Of a DNA stretch of 64,000 bases, positions 53,620 through 64,000 are shown in pieces. Both the position numbers and the translations under genes were made by a program. This DNA is from Diploptera punctata (lineage: Eukaryota; Arthropoda; Insecta; Blattodea; Blaberidae). The stretch is from the NCBI GenBank assembly GCA_030220185.1, contig JASPKZ010003844.1, positions 248,001-312,000 of the forward strand, in the 5' to 3' direction. The stretch's first letter is position 1, and each line of letters starts with the position of its first letter. The notes under the pieces were generated by a model, which saw only the letters and a program-made list of their open reading frames with translations, searched no databases and was not told the origin of the DNA.

Positions 53620-55917
53620 TTTTTCAGAAGAATGAACAGTATAAGACAGCAGAGATCTATAATTGACTATATCATAACAACACAAAATTGTTCAATTTCG
53701 AGATATAAGAGTGCATCAAGGAGCCGAATGTTGCTCAGATCATTTTTTAGTAAAAGGCACTACATACTGGCCTTGAAAAGTAGGAAACACCGAGAAAAAA
53801 AATAATTCTGAGGAAATAACGAGGGAAGTTCAAAATGACAAGTTTAAAATATATCTGTTAAAAGATGAAAGTGTCAGAATGTTTTATGAACATAAAATGA
53901 ATCAAGAATTAAATGAAGATTTGGATGGAAATACTGATGAAATATATGTGTACATTGTAAAGAGTATTAAAAAAGTGGCCTTTGAGACTCTAGGGACAGA
54001 AAGGAAAAAAAAAGAAATATACATGATTGGATAACATCAAACATTTTAGATAAAATAGATGACAAAAAGAAAGCTTACGAAAAATGGCTCAGTTCAAATA
54101 TGGAGGAAAACAAAAATATATGTAAAGAAAAGAAGCATATAGTAATGAAAGAAAAAGGAAAGCTAAAAACACCATTGAGACAAAATGTGTGCAGAAATAA
54201 ACTGCCAAATAGGATTTAAAGAGTCAACAGCAGCCTGGGCAACTTGAAAGAAATTGAAAACAAATGTGTCACATTGAACAAATATGGAACTAATTTCACT
54301 AAAAGAATGGGAACAATATTACAATAAATTATTAAATGAGGAATGGCTGGAATAATGGAAGAAGGCAAATTTATTCATGAGAATATAGTAGATTGGGAAA
54401 TATCTGAGGATGAAGTGACAACAAGTATCCATGAAAGGAAAAATGGGAAAGCCAGTGGACCAGATGGAATTAATCTAGAGTTATTAAAATATGGAGGACA
54501 AAAAATTGCTTATGAAATTATATACAAATATTCTTACAGGAGGAACAATACCCTCGGAAATGAAATTGGAGTTTATAAGCTCGATATATAAGACGGGAGA
54601 GAGAAAAAACTGCAGTAATTATAGAGGGATATATGTGAATAACTCAATTATGAAAACATTCACTTGCATTATAAAACATAGATTAGACAGAGAATAAAAA
54701 CATATGGAAGAACAAAGTGGGTTCACTGCAGGCAAATCATGCACTGATAATATATTCATACTGAGACAGGTGTTAGAGAAATGCTATGAAAAATCGCAAC
54801 CAGTAGATTTGATCTTTATTGATTTGTTAAAGGTGTATGATAGTGTATCCAGAATCCTGTTCTGGAATGCCCTAGAAGAGGTGAACATAAATGATAAAAC
54901 AATTAGTATTATAAGATTATACTCAGAAAACAAATGCCAAATAAAGATGGTAAACAGACTTTCAAAAAAAATTCCAAATGTGGATGTTGCTCATCACCAA
55001 TGTGGTTCAAAATATATATTGATAATTGTACAAAGAATTGGTCAAGACACTGCAAATATATGGAAATTCAAAAAGAAGATAATTATTACCTCCACCATTT
55101 ACTTTTTGCAGATAATCAGGTGGTGATTTCGGAGGATCCTGATGATGCATCTTTCATGTTAAGGAAATTAGAGATAGAATACAAAAAATGGGGATTACAG
55201 ATGAATTATAATAAAACAGAATACCTTTCATTGGATACAACAGATGAGCGAACATGTAATTCAGGAAGAATACGTAATGTTAAGTTTTAAATATTTAGGA
55301 TCAATTTTAGATAAAAATGAGAATTGAACTACAGATATAGAAAGAAGAATAATTGATGGAAGAAGAACCATTGGTATGTTGAACTTAGTGCTTTGGAATA
55401 GAAGTATAATACACAGAACGAAGGAAAACTATATTTCAAGTTCTGTTACAAAGCATTTTATTATATGGGTCCGAAACCTGGACAGTAAGTAGAAAATAAG
55501 CCAACAAGCTGTTAGCAGTAGACATGGATTTTTGGAGGCGATCGACAAGAATTTCAAGAAGGGATAAAGTCAGAAACAGTATAATAAGAGAAATTATGCA
55601 GGTTGGAAAAAATGTATTAGAACAAATAGAAGAAAAACGTTTGCAATGGTACGGACACCTCATAAGAATAGAAGAATAGATAGAATGCCAAAGAATATTC
55701 TTGATTGGAAGCCTAATGGAAGAAGTGGAAGAGGCAAACCTAGAGAACAATGGATGGATGAACGAATGAATAGATGGAGTGAGGAGAAGTATTGAAGCTA
55801 GAGATTTGAAAAAAGAAGATGATTTAGACAGGAACCTCTGGCGACAAATCACTTTGGGTTGAAGGAGAAACACTGTATTGTGGAATATTCCTAAATAAAA
55901 TTATTATTATTATTATT
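53620..55917 (+). pseudogene. LINE-D relic (endonuclease end plus RT)
   Basis: Plus-strand polyprotein with many stops. The endonuclease end (RSIIDYIITTQN, CCSDHFLVKG) is at 53,650-53,760. RT starts with RKNGKASGPDGINLELLKY (54,440), EEQSGFTAGKSCTDNIF (54,705), LIFIDLLKVYDSVS (54,810), LLFADNQVV (55,103; the catalytic FADD is mutated to FADN), KKWGLQMNYNKTEYLSL (55,185), and C-terminal RRSTRISRRDKVRN and LQWYGHLIRIEE. It ends AAATAAA(ATT)n at 55,896-55,917. RT motif B is scrambled. Confidence 0.85.
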
Positions 55918-56737
55918 TTATATTTTGGAAATGGATCAACTGCATCTTAAGATTAGTATTATTTTGCTTTGACATTCATTTGAGGGATTACATTTTCTAT
56001 TTTGTTCTTGACATTTCTTCTTTCCATTTCTTTTCTTGTAGTTTATATAATAAAATATAATAAATTATTTAAAAATTAAATATAACAGATTTGTATTGAG
56101 TATTGTACAATATTATAGATTGTACAATGAGCGTGAAGTATGAGAATAGACTTCTAAATAAAGGCTTTGACTCTACGTCGAAGATAAGGGAAAAAAAACT
56201 GTTTCCAATTTTTTTATTGATAACACTAAAACTCGTAAGTACTAAAAAAATTGGTTGACAAACTTTTTTGTTTTTACCTGCCAGTATTTATATTAGGTAG
56301 TGAGTCCTCTTGGGATGCCTCTTGGAACTGGAGTATTGTGCTTGGAAATCATGGAATTTATATTGATTATCATCCTTATTACTATTCGTCGCTATGAAAT
56401 TTAAATTACCAATATTTGCAATATGGAAAAACTGCACTTAAACTAGCGTGAAATATTTTTCCCAAGTCCTATAGAACAAAAAATTGTTTGAAGAAGTGTA
56501 AAATATTAAATAATGTTAGTAAATACAGAAGAAGAGCTTTAGTTTACAACAATATAAATGAAAAATCAAGCGCTAGTAGAAATGCAGTTGAGCCAAAACA
56601 TCTTCTACAGCTCAGGAAAAATTCTGCATATCTATATAGACCTGCACTTTGACTAGAAAATCCAGGCAAATAATACTTAATAGAAAATCTTCTAAATTCT
56701 TCACTTCACAAATATATTTATAAACTTCCTTCCTATG
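55918..56737. other. No recognised feature
   Basis: AT-rich DNA without repeats shared in the window. Confidence 0.6.
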
Positions 56738-56905
56738 AAATTAAAATGAATACTTACAACACTTCTCACTGAAGGATAAATTATATTTGAAGAGAAAAAT
56801 GTTTGCCTAGACCGAGACTCGAACCTGGAACCCTTGGCTTTCCGGGCCAAGAGCTGTACCAACTGAGCTACCGAGGCGAGTTGCGATATAGATGCAAATT
56901 TTTCA
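56738..56905 (-). mobile_element. SINE-4 (tRNA-derived), inverted partner 1
   Basis: The minus strand reads GCCTCGGTAGCTCAGTTGG (A-box), a CTTGGC / GCCAAG anticodon-type stem, B-box GGTTCGAGTCTCGG, then TCTAGGCAAACATTTTTCTC and TTCAAATATAA. The acceptor pairs only partly (GCCT/AGGC). The copy 150 bp away on the plus strand is in the opposite orientation. Confidence 0.65.
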
Positions 56906-57054
56906 CTTATATACATTGTAATTCCCTCGTGCCAAATGCTTGAAACCATAGCATTCTATCTTTGCAAATGGCAGCTTCTTAGTTAAGAAGACATTTATTG
57001 GGAATTTAACACTACTTTATAAAGCCAGTAAGGCTTCTATTGACGATATTATTA

Positions 57055-57200
57055 ATTACAATGTATATGAGAAAAATTTGCATCTAGATCGCAACTTGTC
57101 TCGGTAGCACAGTTGGTAGAGCACTTGGACCAGTTAGCCAAGGGTCCTGGGTTCGAGTCTCGGTCTAGGCAAAAACTTTTCTCTTCAAATATAAATACTT
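57055..57200 (+). mobile_element. SINE-4 (tRNA-derived), inverted partner 2
   Basis: Same blocks as the preceding copy: CATCTAGATCGCAACTTG leader, TCGGTAGCACAGTTGGTAG, B-box GGGTTCGAGTCTCGG, GTCTAGGCAAAAACTTTTCTC and an A-rich / T-run end at about 57,210. Confidence 0.65.
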
Positions 57201-57369
57201 ACATTTTTTTTTTTTCATAACAAACTCATTTATCGTTATTGAACCAGGATGTTAATGACTGTGCAGATGTAAATTCTAATACATCCCTATCATGAGTTAT
57301 TACTGATAATTTCCTGCATTATTCACTTGGCTCTAATCATGGTAAATGTTGATGTTTTTATTATAATTT

Positions 57370-57855
57370 ATAATAGTTAATGTTATTCTCCTGCAAAATT
57401 CTAGATCTTCCTTGGAAGAAGTTTCAATGATCCTTTTATCCCAATGTATTCCACATGTTACCCATTCCAATATGAGATTTACTGTCTTTATTACAGCTAG
57501 TTTCCCATAGATATCACAGATACTTTTATAGTTTTTTCCATTCACCTGTCTTTCTTTGGTTCAGAAATTTTCCTAGCCTCTCTATTTACATATACTTGCC
57601 TATTCATCTTATATACCTCTCTTAAAGTAAGATTATTTTTTGCATCAGTATAACTAGAAGATTAGCTGTTTTATACATTTTTAGAGAATTTTGGGATGAT
57701 AAGCTTTATTATAGTATATTATGTTGTTCTCTATGTTTAATATCTTTCTGTACCTCATTCCTGATTGTACTTATTGTTAAGAGTTTGATTTCTGCTACAC
57801 TTTCAGAATTTCACATTTGTTAAATGTTCATTTCCATTTAATAATTTCTATTTTT
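57370..57855 (-). pseudogene. LINE-A relic, highly decayed
   Basis: The complement still shows the LINE-A order (AACATGGGA-type zone, CAGGTGAATGG, GAGAGGTATATAAGATG, AGTACAATCAGGAATGAGG, AAATGGAAATGAACATTTAAC) but with many indels. It is clearly older than the 43-kb copy. Its left end adjoins the polypyrimidine tract of the candidate exon. Confidence 0.55.
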
Positions 57856-57868
57856 CTTCTTTCTTCAG

Positions 57869-57992
57869 AGATGTCAAGACCAGATAGCAGAAGTGAGGGA
57901 TGCCATCCAAGCCAATGTTGATAGAGCCAACATAAGTTATCGTGCCATGAAGAAACTAATATTTAATATTCTTGTTACAGTTTATTTTACAG
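57869..57992 (+). CDS. Candidate host exon (unknown protein)
   Basis: A pyrimidine-rich tract ending TTTCTTCAG (57,860-57,868) precedes an open stretch whose frame reads RCQDQIAEVRDAIQANVDRA followed by NISYRAMKKLIF. A donor-like AG|GTGAAT follows at 57,991-57,998, giving a 124-nt exon. The peptide is amphipathic-helical and unlike any repeat here. In-frame translation ends at a stop (58,028) if unspliced. I do not recognise the protein; a processed-pseudogene scrap or chance frame is possible. Confidence 0.3.
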
Positions 57993-58062
57993 GTGAATCC
58001 ATGCTAACTGACAATTTGCAACAAAGTTAAGTTCTATATTTAATTTATTAAAAACCTTTAAG

Positions 58063-58300
58063 TAATTGGAAAGTAATAGGTTGAGGCTTCCATCTTTATA
58101 GACAATCGGCTTTAGATATAACCTGTGTTGTAAACTTTTACCTCCAGATAATGTCTGGTTCTCTTCTGTTAGAGGTAGAGTCAACGGCAGGGCTTTGGAG
58201 GTGCAAGGAGGATTAGGGCAATAAAAAATCTTGACACTATTAGGACTCAAACCTGTGATTTACCAGGTTGTAGTATAATGCTATAACAAAATATAGCTTT
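58063..58300 (-). mobile_element. SINE-2, old CpG-poor copy
   Basis: Complementary blocks (AGACAATCGGCTTTAGAT, TTACCTCCAGATAATGTCTG, GTTAGAGGTAGAGTCAACGG, GGACTCAAACCTGTGATT) with numerous C-to-T type changes. Confidence 0.7.
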
Positions 58301-59496
58301 GCATATCCCACCTAGAACAGTATTATTGCCTCACTCTGATGGTTAACCATTTATATAAAAGCAGGTGCCATGTGGTATTGCTGTGCTGTCACGTTTCTCA
58401 TAGTGCTATGGGCGTTTATTACACAACGACAGAAGACATTGATTATTTATTTAATTTTTAAATTATTTCTTATTGTTTAACTTTTGAAATATTAAAATTA
58501 CAATTATATATGTAATTATTTATTAAATTTAATTTCAATGTTATATAGCTTGTAGGTCTACATAAATTTAATATTCATACGTCATGATGCTGAAAATATT
58601 AACTGTTCGGTCTGAAATATTTTCCCATGTCCACCACATGTTGAAATCACTTATATATTAAACTAATATATGTAGATATTGTATTATTATTCAAGCTACA
58701 TATCACAATAAATCACTGATAATTATAACAATTAATTATGGTATACAATTTTATAACTGGATTGAATGTTCAACATCGTTTTGAGTTTCAATTGAAACTG
58801 AGGGAGGAATAGCAATGTGGCAACAACATGGTAGTTGCGGCAGTCAAGATCTTTGTATTTTAATAACATATAACATCTGTGGGGAAACAAAGCGAGCTGC
58901 TTGTTAAGCATCATAGTGAGGTGATAATACTATATGTAATATAGGGAAATATCAGTTTTCTGTGTTTATGTAAATATTTAAAATTAATGCTTTATTTTTG
59001 TTACTGACATTATTTTAAACAGGACAAAATCATGAAAGGAGAATGAAACAAAAAACTCTAAATTTTTTAATTCATGTGGAAATATTAAGTTCAGACAATT
59101 ATCAGTTAGTACACATAGGGATGTTAAACATCTTGAACTCAGAATCAATATTACTTTCAATCATGGAAAAGATATGATTGCCTGCCTCCCCTTTTTAATA
59201 CTGTATTCCTTGTCTTATATACTATCAAGATACTAGGTAATGCAGAAGTGGGATAAGTGCAATATAAATCCAAATGTCAGTCTTAATTTAAATGCTTATT
59301 TAATGGGTGTTGGATATTAAACTTTATATTACAGAATGACAGAATAAATGTTTAGAATATTTTCATAGAACTTTTGGTTATTCTATGTCAGGAGTCCACC
59401 GGTGAATGTACCAACAGAAAATAAGTAATTGTTAGCATTGTGTTGCCAACATAATATTTCTGCTATATTGCAGCTTTGTATATTTGCTCCATACGA
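58301..59496. other. No recognised feature
   Basis: Intron-like AT-rich sequence; nothing supportable. Confidence 0.55.
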
Positions 59497-59850
59497 AGTC
59501 TTTGTACCACGTAATATTCTGTACTCATTTTATTTGATTAAGTGAGGAAATGGGCAAGTTAGTGTACATGAGATTAGTTAAAGTTTATAATTAATTGGAT
59601 GATCTGGCACCCCATAAGGATAATTTGGCTGTTCTGTTTGAACAGTGTTTTCCATTGTAAATATGGTCATTTTGGTTAAGATTACAACTTCTTAAAATTT
59701 TAAGCTAATTTTTTTAATTTTTTGAAAAAAAAAACTTTAATTTGCTTATGTAATTCACATACTGCAAATATATTTTGTTTTTTGGTTTATTTCAATTTAT
59801 GTAGGTGGACTCATGACATAGAATCCCCAAACTTAATTAAGGATAATGGT
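59497..59850 (+). repeat. Repeat F, copy 2
   Basis: AAGTCTTTGTACCACGTAATA, ATGGGCAAGTTAGTGTACAT, CCCCATAAGGATAATTTGG, TATTTCAATTTATGTAGGTGG: same order as copy 1 at 51.4 kb. Confidence 0.65.
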
Positions 59851-60447
59851 TTATAACATAAATTCTATATTTGTCAAATTATATATTTTTTATGTGAAAT
59901 GCTGAAATTAAACAAGACAGGAACTAAAGAGGAGGTTAAAATAGTTCTGCTAATGCATAAAATAGCCCTTTCTATTTATATTTTCAAGATGTTTGATGTC
60001 TTCCTGTGTACAAGAACTGCATTTTAGATTTTGTCACAAAAAGTAATTGATAAAAATTAAGAATATAAATTAAACTGGCAACTGTTCTGTATTGCATGAT
60101 TTTAAATTAGAATGAAATGTCAATTTCAAAAATTTTACATTAAAAAAATGGTATATTTTTATACCACATTTAGATACAGCCACTTGCTTAATCTTAACCC
60201 ATTTGCTTCAGATCTAAATGCCCAGCAATTACTTTATTAAAATTAAAAAAGTATTGACATATTAGTTTTCCTCCATTTTTCAAACTCTAAACTCTAGGGT
60301 TGAAAGGAAGCCACATTTTTTCTAGTATCAGCCTAAATGTTAAAACCAGAATTTAACAATATACTTTAATTGCTTCGATCATTAGTGTCGATTCAAACCT
60401 GGGGATGGAAAGACTGATACTTGGTATTACATCATTCAGAAAGGAAT
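59851..60447. other. No recognised feature
   Basis: Nothing supportable. Confidence 0.55.
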
Positions 60448-60930
60448 TCGGTCATCTTTTTTGAAAGAGGCTGGGTTTGAACCTTGGAATCAGAGGTGAG
60501 CATGGAAACCACTAGACCACCAGGAGCAACATTCCCTAAAGAATGCCTTCTTAAGGGATATATGAAATACGGGATCAGACACATTGGGTTCAAATCCTGA
60601 TTCAGGCATGTATTTTCCTCTTCATATAAAATTTGGAAGTGATCATTTTTATATTTAACATCCAAAACAGGCTTCACGTGCTATAAATGCCGTGTGAATC
60701 CCATTAAAGTCCTCTTGTTAAAGAAGCTGCTGGAGGCGTAGTTGGAACAAAAGGTTCTTGCCTTGATGCTTGGGAATTCACATAATGAAGGAGAGAAGTA
60801 ATATTAATTTGAATCAGAATGCGTGGTAGCTTAGTGGATAGTGCATAGTGCTGGTGTACAGAAACTAGATGCATCAGGTTCAAATCCTGATTCAGGCATG
60901 TATCTTTCTCTTCAAATATTATTACAGAAA
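60448..60930. mobile_element. Cluster of tRNA-derived SINE fragments
   Basis: Three pieces. The minus strand at 60,448-60,535 has TGGTGGTCTAGTGGTTTCC and B-box AGGTTCAAACCC. The plus strand at 60,575-60,650 has only the B-box half (GGGTTCAAATCCTGATTCAGG) and tail. The plus strand at 60,818-60,930 has a full head (CGTGGTAGCTTAGTGGATAG, B-box AGGTTCAAATCCTGATTCAGG) and SINE-4-like tail (CTTTCTCTTCAAATAT). Confidence 0.55.
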
Positions 60931-61084
60931 TATGTTGGTTGCTAGATTGTACAGCAGATTCCTGCATTAAATAAATTGCAAACCTCTCCACAGTACATAT
61001 GTTGAGAAGGCAAATGGTACTGTTAATATCAATTTGTCCATTAGATGGGGATGTTAAGCTTGGCAGTCCCATTGATCCTTTCCA

Positions 61085-61475
61085 TAGGAGGAGAATAAAG
61101 TTCTTAGGAAAACTTTTGGGCCAAAGATAGAGGAACAGGCAGGTGAATGAAGAAGACTACACAACAGTAAATTACTTTATAGGAAACCAGATACAATAGT
61201 TAAGTCTCATAGACTGTGATGGATAGGACATGTGGCACAAATGGGGAATGAAAGATGTGCATGGAAGCTTCTTGTAGGAAAACCAATGGGAATATGCCCA
61301 GTTGGTAGATCAAGAATGAGGTGTGAAAATAACATTAACCATGATTTGAGGGAAGTACACTAGATTATTCAGGGAATGATTGGAGAACTTTAGCTCAGGA
61401 TAGTGATATATGGAGAGCTTATATGTACCTGGCCATGAACATATGAGTTTGATAGTGCCAGTGAGTTAATAGGCT
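61085..61475 (+). pseudogene. LINE-A 3' fragment, CpG-depleted
   Basis: Carries FENKVLRKTFGPK-like coding through LRWAGHVA-like and GRP-like segments to the terminal DLREVxYSGNDWRTLAQD zone, all with stops. The terminal CGGGTTCGATAG of younger copies reads TGAGTTTGATAG here. Confidence 0.8.
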
Positions 61476-62173
61476 ATGGGCTGGCACAGATTCACAATCT
61501 CCCTTATCATGCCTTGTACAACACATTTTGTGCTTTCTATTCATACTCTTCTATACTCCTCTCTATGCAATACAGCAATAAAGTGGTCTGCTGAAGTGGT
61601 GTGTAAATTGAAAATAGACCACATTAATGCCACATATCTGCTGAATGCAGAACCCGAAGCATATAAAATGCAGTGGGTGGTATTAGAACGCACATGTTGA
61701 TTTGATCAGCTTTGCTCATGATTTGAATTTATAAACATAGGCATGACTTATCTTTTTGAGGTAAATGGGTTAATAGTACTGAATGTGAACTGAGAGATAA
61801 ATTATCTTTTTTAGATATGTTTCAAATGATTAGGTAGTTTTCTGAGGTAACACCAGGTGGTAGTAGGTATTTTTGCTATATTTTACATGTGATGCAACTT
61901 TAAATTCCTTCATAAACTCTTGTCAAATTTTATTCTAAATGTTTCATTTTTCAAATTTTGTTTCAATATATTTTTCCATGATATTTAACTACATGAAGAT
62001 ATGGCAGCCATATTGATTTTAACAAATATTGCATGTAACAGATATGTTCCAGTGCAATCAATATAGAATATGTACTAACTAAATGTTAGAACTTCTATTT
62101 ATTTTTGGGCATTGCATTCTTTCACAGGTTAGAGTGCTTAAATTGCATTAGGTTAATTATATATCATGCAAGT
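61476..62173. other. No gene; repeat I scrap
   Basis: CATAAACTCTTGTCAAATTTTATTCT at about 61,910 is shared with 25,700. Otherwise nothing. Confidence 0.5.
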
Positions 62174-62456
62174 CCACCACTGTGGTCTCGAGGTAGTGTG
62201 CTGCCGTCATGCAGTGGGCCTGGGTTCGATCCCTAGTCGGGGCAGTTTTTCTGGGTGAGGTTTTTTCTCACCTTTAAGACAAATGTCAGGAAAACAGTCC
62301 CTGAAATCATATGGCCATCATCATTCTTTACCGGTGTGGAAAACAATGGGAAGCTACCACATCTGTAATTCTTTAGTAAAGCTGCAAGCATAGCATGAAA
62401 ATGCTATGATTGTAGTGAAAGACCTGCCCTTGGGCAGAATTACCATGGAAGGATGT
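62174..62456 (+). mobile_element. SINE-1, CpG-decayed
   Basis: All blocks are present but shortened. Several CpGs of the head are changed to TG or CA (CATGCAGTGGGCCTGGG where others have CACGCAGCGGGCCCGGG). ATATATCATG flanks both sides (about 62,159-62,168 and 62,461-62,470). Confidence 0.9.
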
Positions 62457-62731
62457 ATGGATATATCATGTATGTAGGCTGCATCCTGAGAGTCCATAGT
62501 GCATGATTGGAATTTAAAAAAATTCTTGCATCACATGTAAAGTATTTCTAGTATTTTTGTATGCAGTTTGCAAATGTCAAATGTGAGAGCTGTTGAATAT
62601 TCTTATAAATTAACAGAATTAAACTTTAATTTTTGTCTTTTAAATGGAATTCATGTAAGCTGCAGATCAGGATGTGTATTTAATCTACAATGGGCAGTAA
62701 CACTGTAAGGTAATATGATCATGTAAATGAT

Positions 62732-62861
62732 TTGGATATGATTTTTACATCTTTCCTCATAAAACTCAGATTTCCACAGGACTTGTTTTGGAAGGCATCC
62801 TTCAGAAACTGGTTCTGTGAAAATTGAGTTTTATGGGGCAAGATGTAAAAATTATATCCAA
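62732..62861. repeat. Imperfect hairpin (about 51-bp arms)
   Basis: Arms 62,732-62,783 and 62,811-62,861 share TTTTTACATCTTxCCxCATAAAACTCA and its complement around a 27-bp loop. Probably a MITE-like or snap-back repeat. Confidence 0.75.
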
Positions 62862-63007
62862 TTCATATGTGATGGAAGTATGTGTATTTTCTTATGTATC
62901 ACAGTGGTTGGAGTATAATAAAGTTAAAAATAAGATTTTGTGTGTTCTTCTAAAATGTAACCTTAACATAATCCTATGGAGTTTCTTCCGGAGCGAGTTA
63001 TCATGTT

Positions 63008-63325
63008 GGACTTAGGGTGATTTTTTAAGGACATTTTTCTCACTTTTTTGGCTCAAATCAATGGTTCTTTACTATTAATTCTACTATATATTTAAAATTT
63101 TATTGAAATTTTCAAATTAAAGCTTGAATTCAAGAGGTTAATTGGTTTAAAGTAAAACTTAAATTTATTAAAAGTTTTATTTTAAAACCAATTAACTCTT
63201 GAATTCAAGCTTTAATTTGAAAACTTCAATAAAATTTTAAATATACAGTGGAATTAATAGTAAAAAAACCATTGATTTGAGCCCAAGAGTGAGCAAAAAT
63301 ACCTATAAAAAATCACCCTAAGTCC
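63008..63325. repeat. Long palindrome (about 153-bp arms, 11-bp loop)
   Basis: Arms 63,008-63,160 and 63,172-63,325 are roughly 90 percent complementary by eye, from GGACTTAGGGTGATTTTTT outside to AAGTAAAACTT inside. No coding; the short frame at 62,824-63,015 overlaps its edge. Confidence 0.9.
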
Positions 63326-63689
63326 CACACCTAAAAACAAAAGTAGCAGTCTAGCATGGAAAGGATTTTGTTAAAAAGAGTGGTGCATACATTAAATAAA
63401 ATATTCTTTAAAAATCAAACATTTATTTCACAGTAATAGAGTTTCATACAATCTTCACAATTTTACAGAACATATTTTTATACTCATAACTTAAAGACAT
63501 TCAGTTGTGCTCGTGCCATTAAGTCTGAAACAAACCATATACTTTAATCAGTAACCACAAACATTAATAAATTACTAAAATTCATCGGAGTACATTTTGT
63601 TTAAACAACTCACCTCATAGGATTCATGCTTCTATGATACCACAGCTTTAAACACAGTCGTGTTCATCTTCAGCCATAACTCCAACTGA
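63326..63689. other. No recognised feature
   Basis: AT-rich spacer between two palindromes. Confidence 0.55.
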
Positions 63690-64000
63690 CAAAATTCTTT
63701 GGCCATCAACTATTCTATTGTCACCATCTATGGTTTGATTTTGAAGTTCATAAATTTAAGTAATTTCGTTAGGGATATCAAAATTCATTAATCTATCTTT
63801 ATTTTTCTGAATATATATTTTTTCCCAAACTGTCAATTCCAAAGGCTTCTCTACTTGACAGTTTGGGAAAAAAATATACATTCAGAAAAATAAAGATCAA
63901 TGAATTTTGATATCCCTAACAAAATTACTTTGTTTCCAAAGTTCATAAATTCAACCATAGATGGCAGCACTGAAGATGGCAACAATATAACAGTTGACGG
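63690..64000. repeat. Long palindrome, reaches window edge
   Basis: Inner arms CCCAAACTGTCAA (63,824-63,836) and TTGACAGTTTGGG (63,855-63,867) extend outward for about 140 bp (GATATCAAAATTCAT, AAGTTCATAAATT, CCATCTATGG) with decreasing match. The loop is 18 bp. The right arm runs off the window. Confidence 0.8.

Overview
The window looks like a gene-poor, repeat-packed stretch of an insect nuclear genome, most likely a cockroach (Blattodea, Periplaneta-like). The evidence is AT-rich DNA with almost no intact open frames, many 5'-truncated non-LTR retrotransposons of insect type, several tRNA-derived SINE families, abundant (ATT)n, (TA)n and (TCTA)n arrays, and an intron-bearing eukaryotic tRNA-Tyr. 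The species call is inference from recalled repeat motifs, strengthened by a fragment of a Bacteroidetes-type clpC gene, as expected if DNA of the cockroach endosymbiont Blattabacterium had entered the host chromosome.

Layout. 0-9 kb: a Penelope-like terminus with a hammerhead-ribozyme-like fold, LINE-B (RT box FADD) and LINE-C remnants, a SINE-2 inside a SINE-3, and a nest in which SINE-1 and LINE-B sit in a LINE-A relic. 9-20 kb: the first copies of a Helentron-like (HINE) family, a 2.5-kb gag-only Jockey-like element between two Penelope-like 3' ends, and more SINE-1, LINE-A and LINE-C. 20-26 kb: SINE-5, tRNA-Tyr, the clpC fragment, LINE-E and a long LINE-D relic. 26-35 kb: relics of an IS630/Tc1-like DDE transposase, one split by a HINE copy that itself carries a hairpin insertion. 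35-41 kb: a Tigger/pogo transposon with both ends, SINE-1 and SINE-2 copies, and a second 3' fragment of the gag-only element. 43-47 kb: a LINE-A insertion with an empty-site paralogue, a (TCTA)n array leading into a 165-bp satellite, and a long palindrome. 52-56 kb: an (ATT)n-rich array and LINE relics. 56-64 kb: SINE-4, older CpG-poor repeats, one candidate host exon, and three hairpin loci at the right end.

No complete host protein-coding gene can be supported. Nearly every long open frame belongs to a mobile element or to low-complexity sequence. The likely functional host element is the tRNA-Tyr. The candidate exon at 57,869-57,992 is the only stretch that reads like a conserved host exon. 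Repeat family names here (LINE-A to LINE-E, SINE-1 to SINE-5, HINE, repeats F to J) are local labels, not database names.
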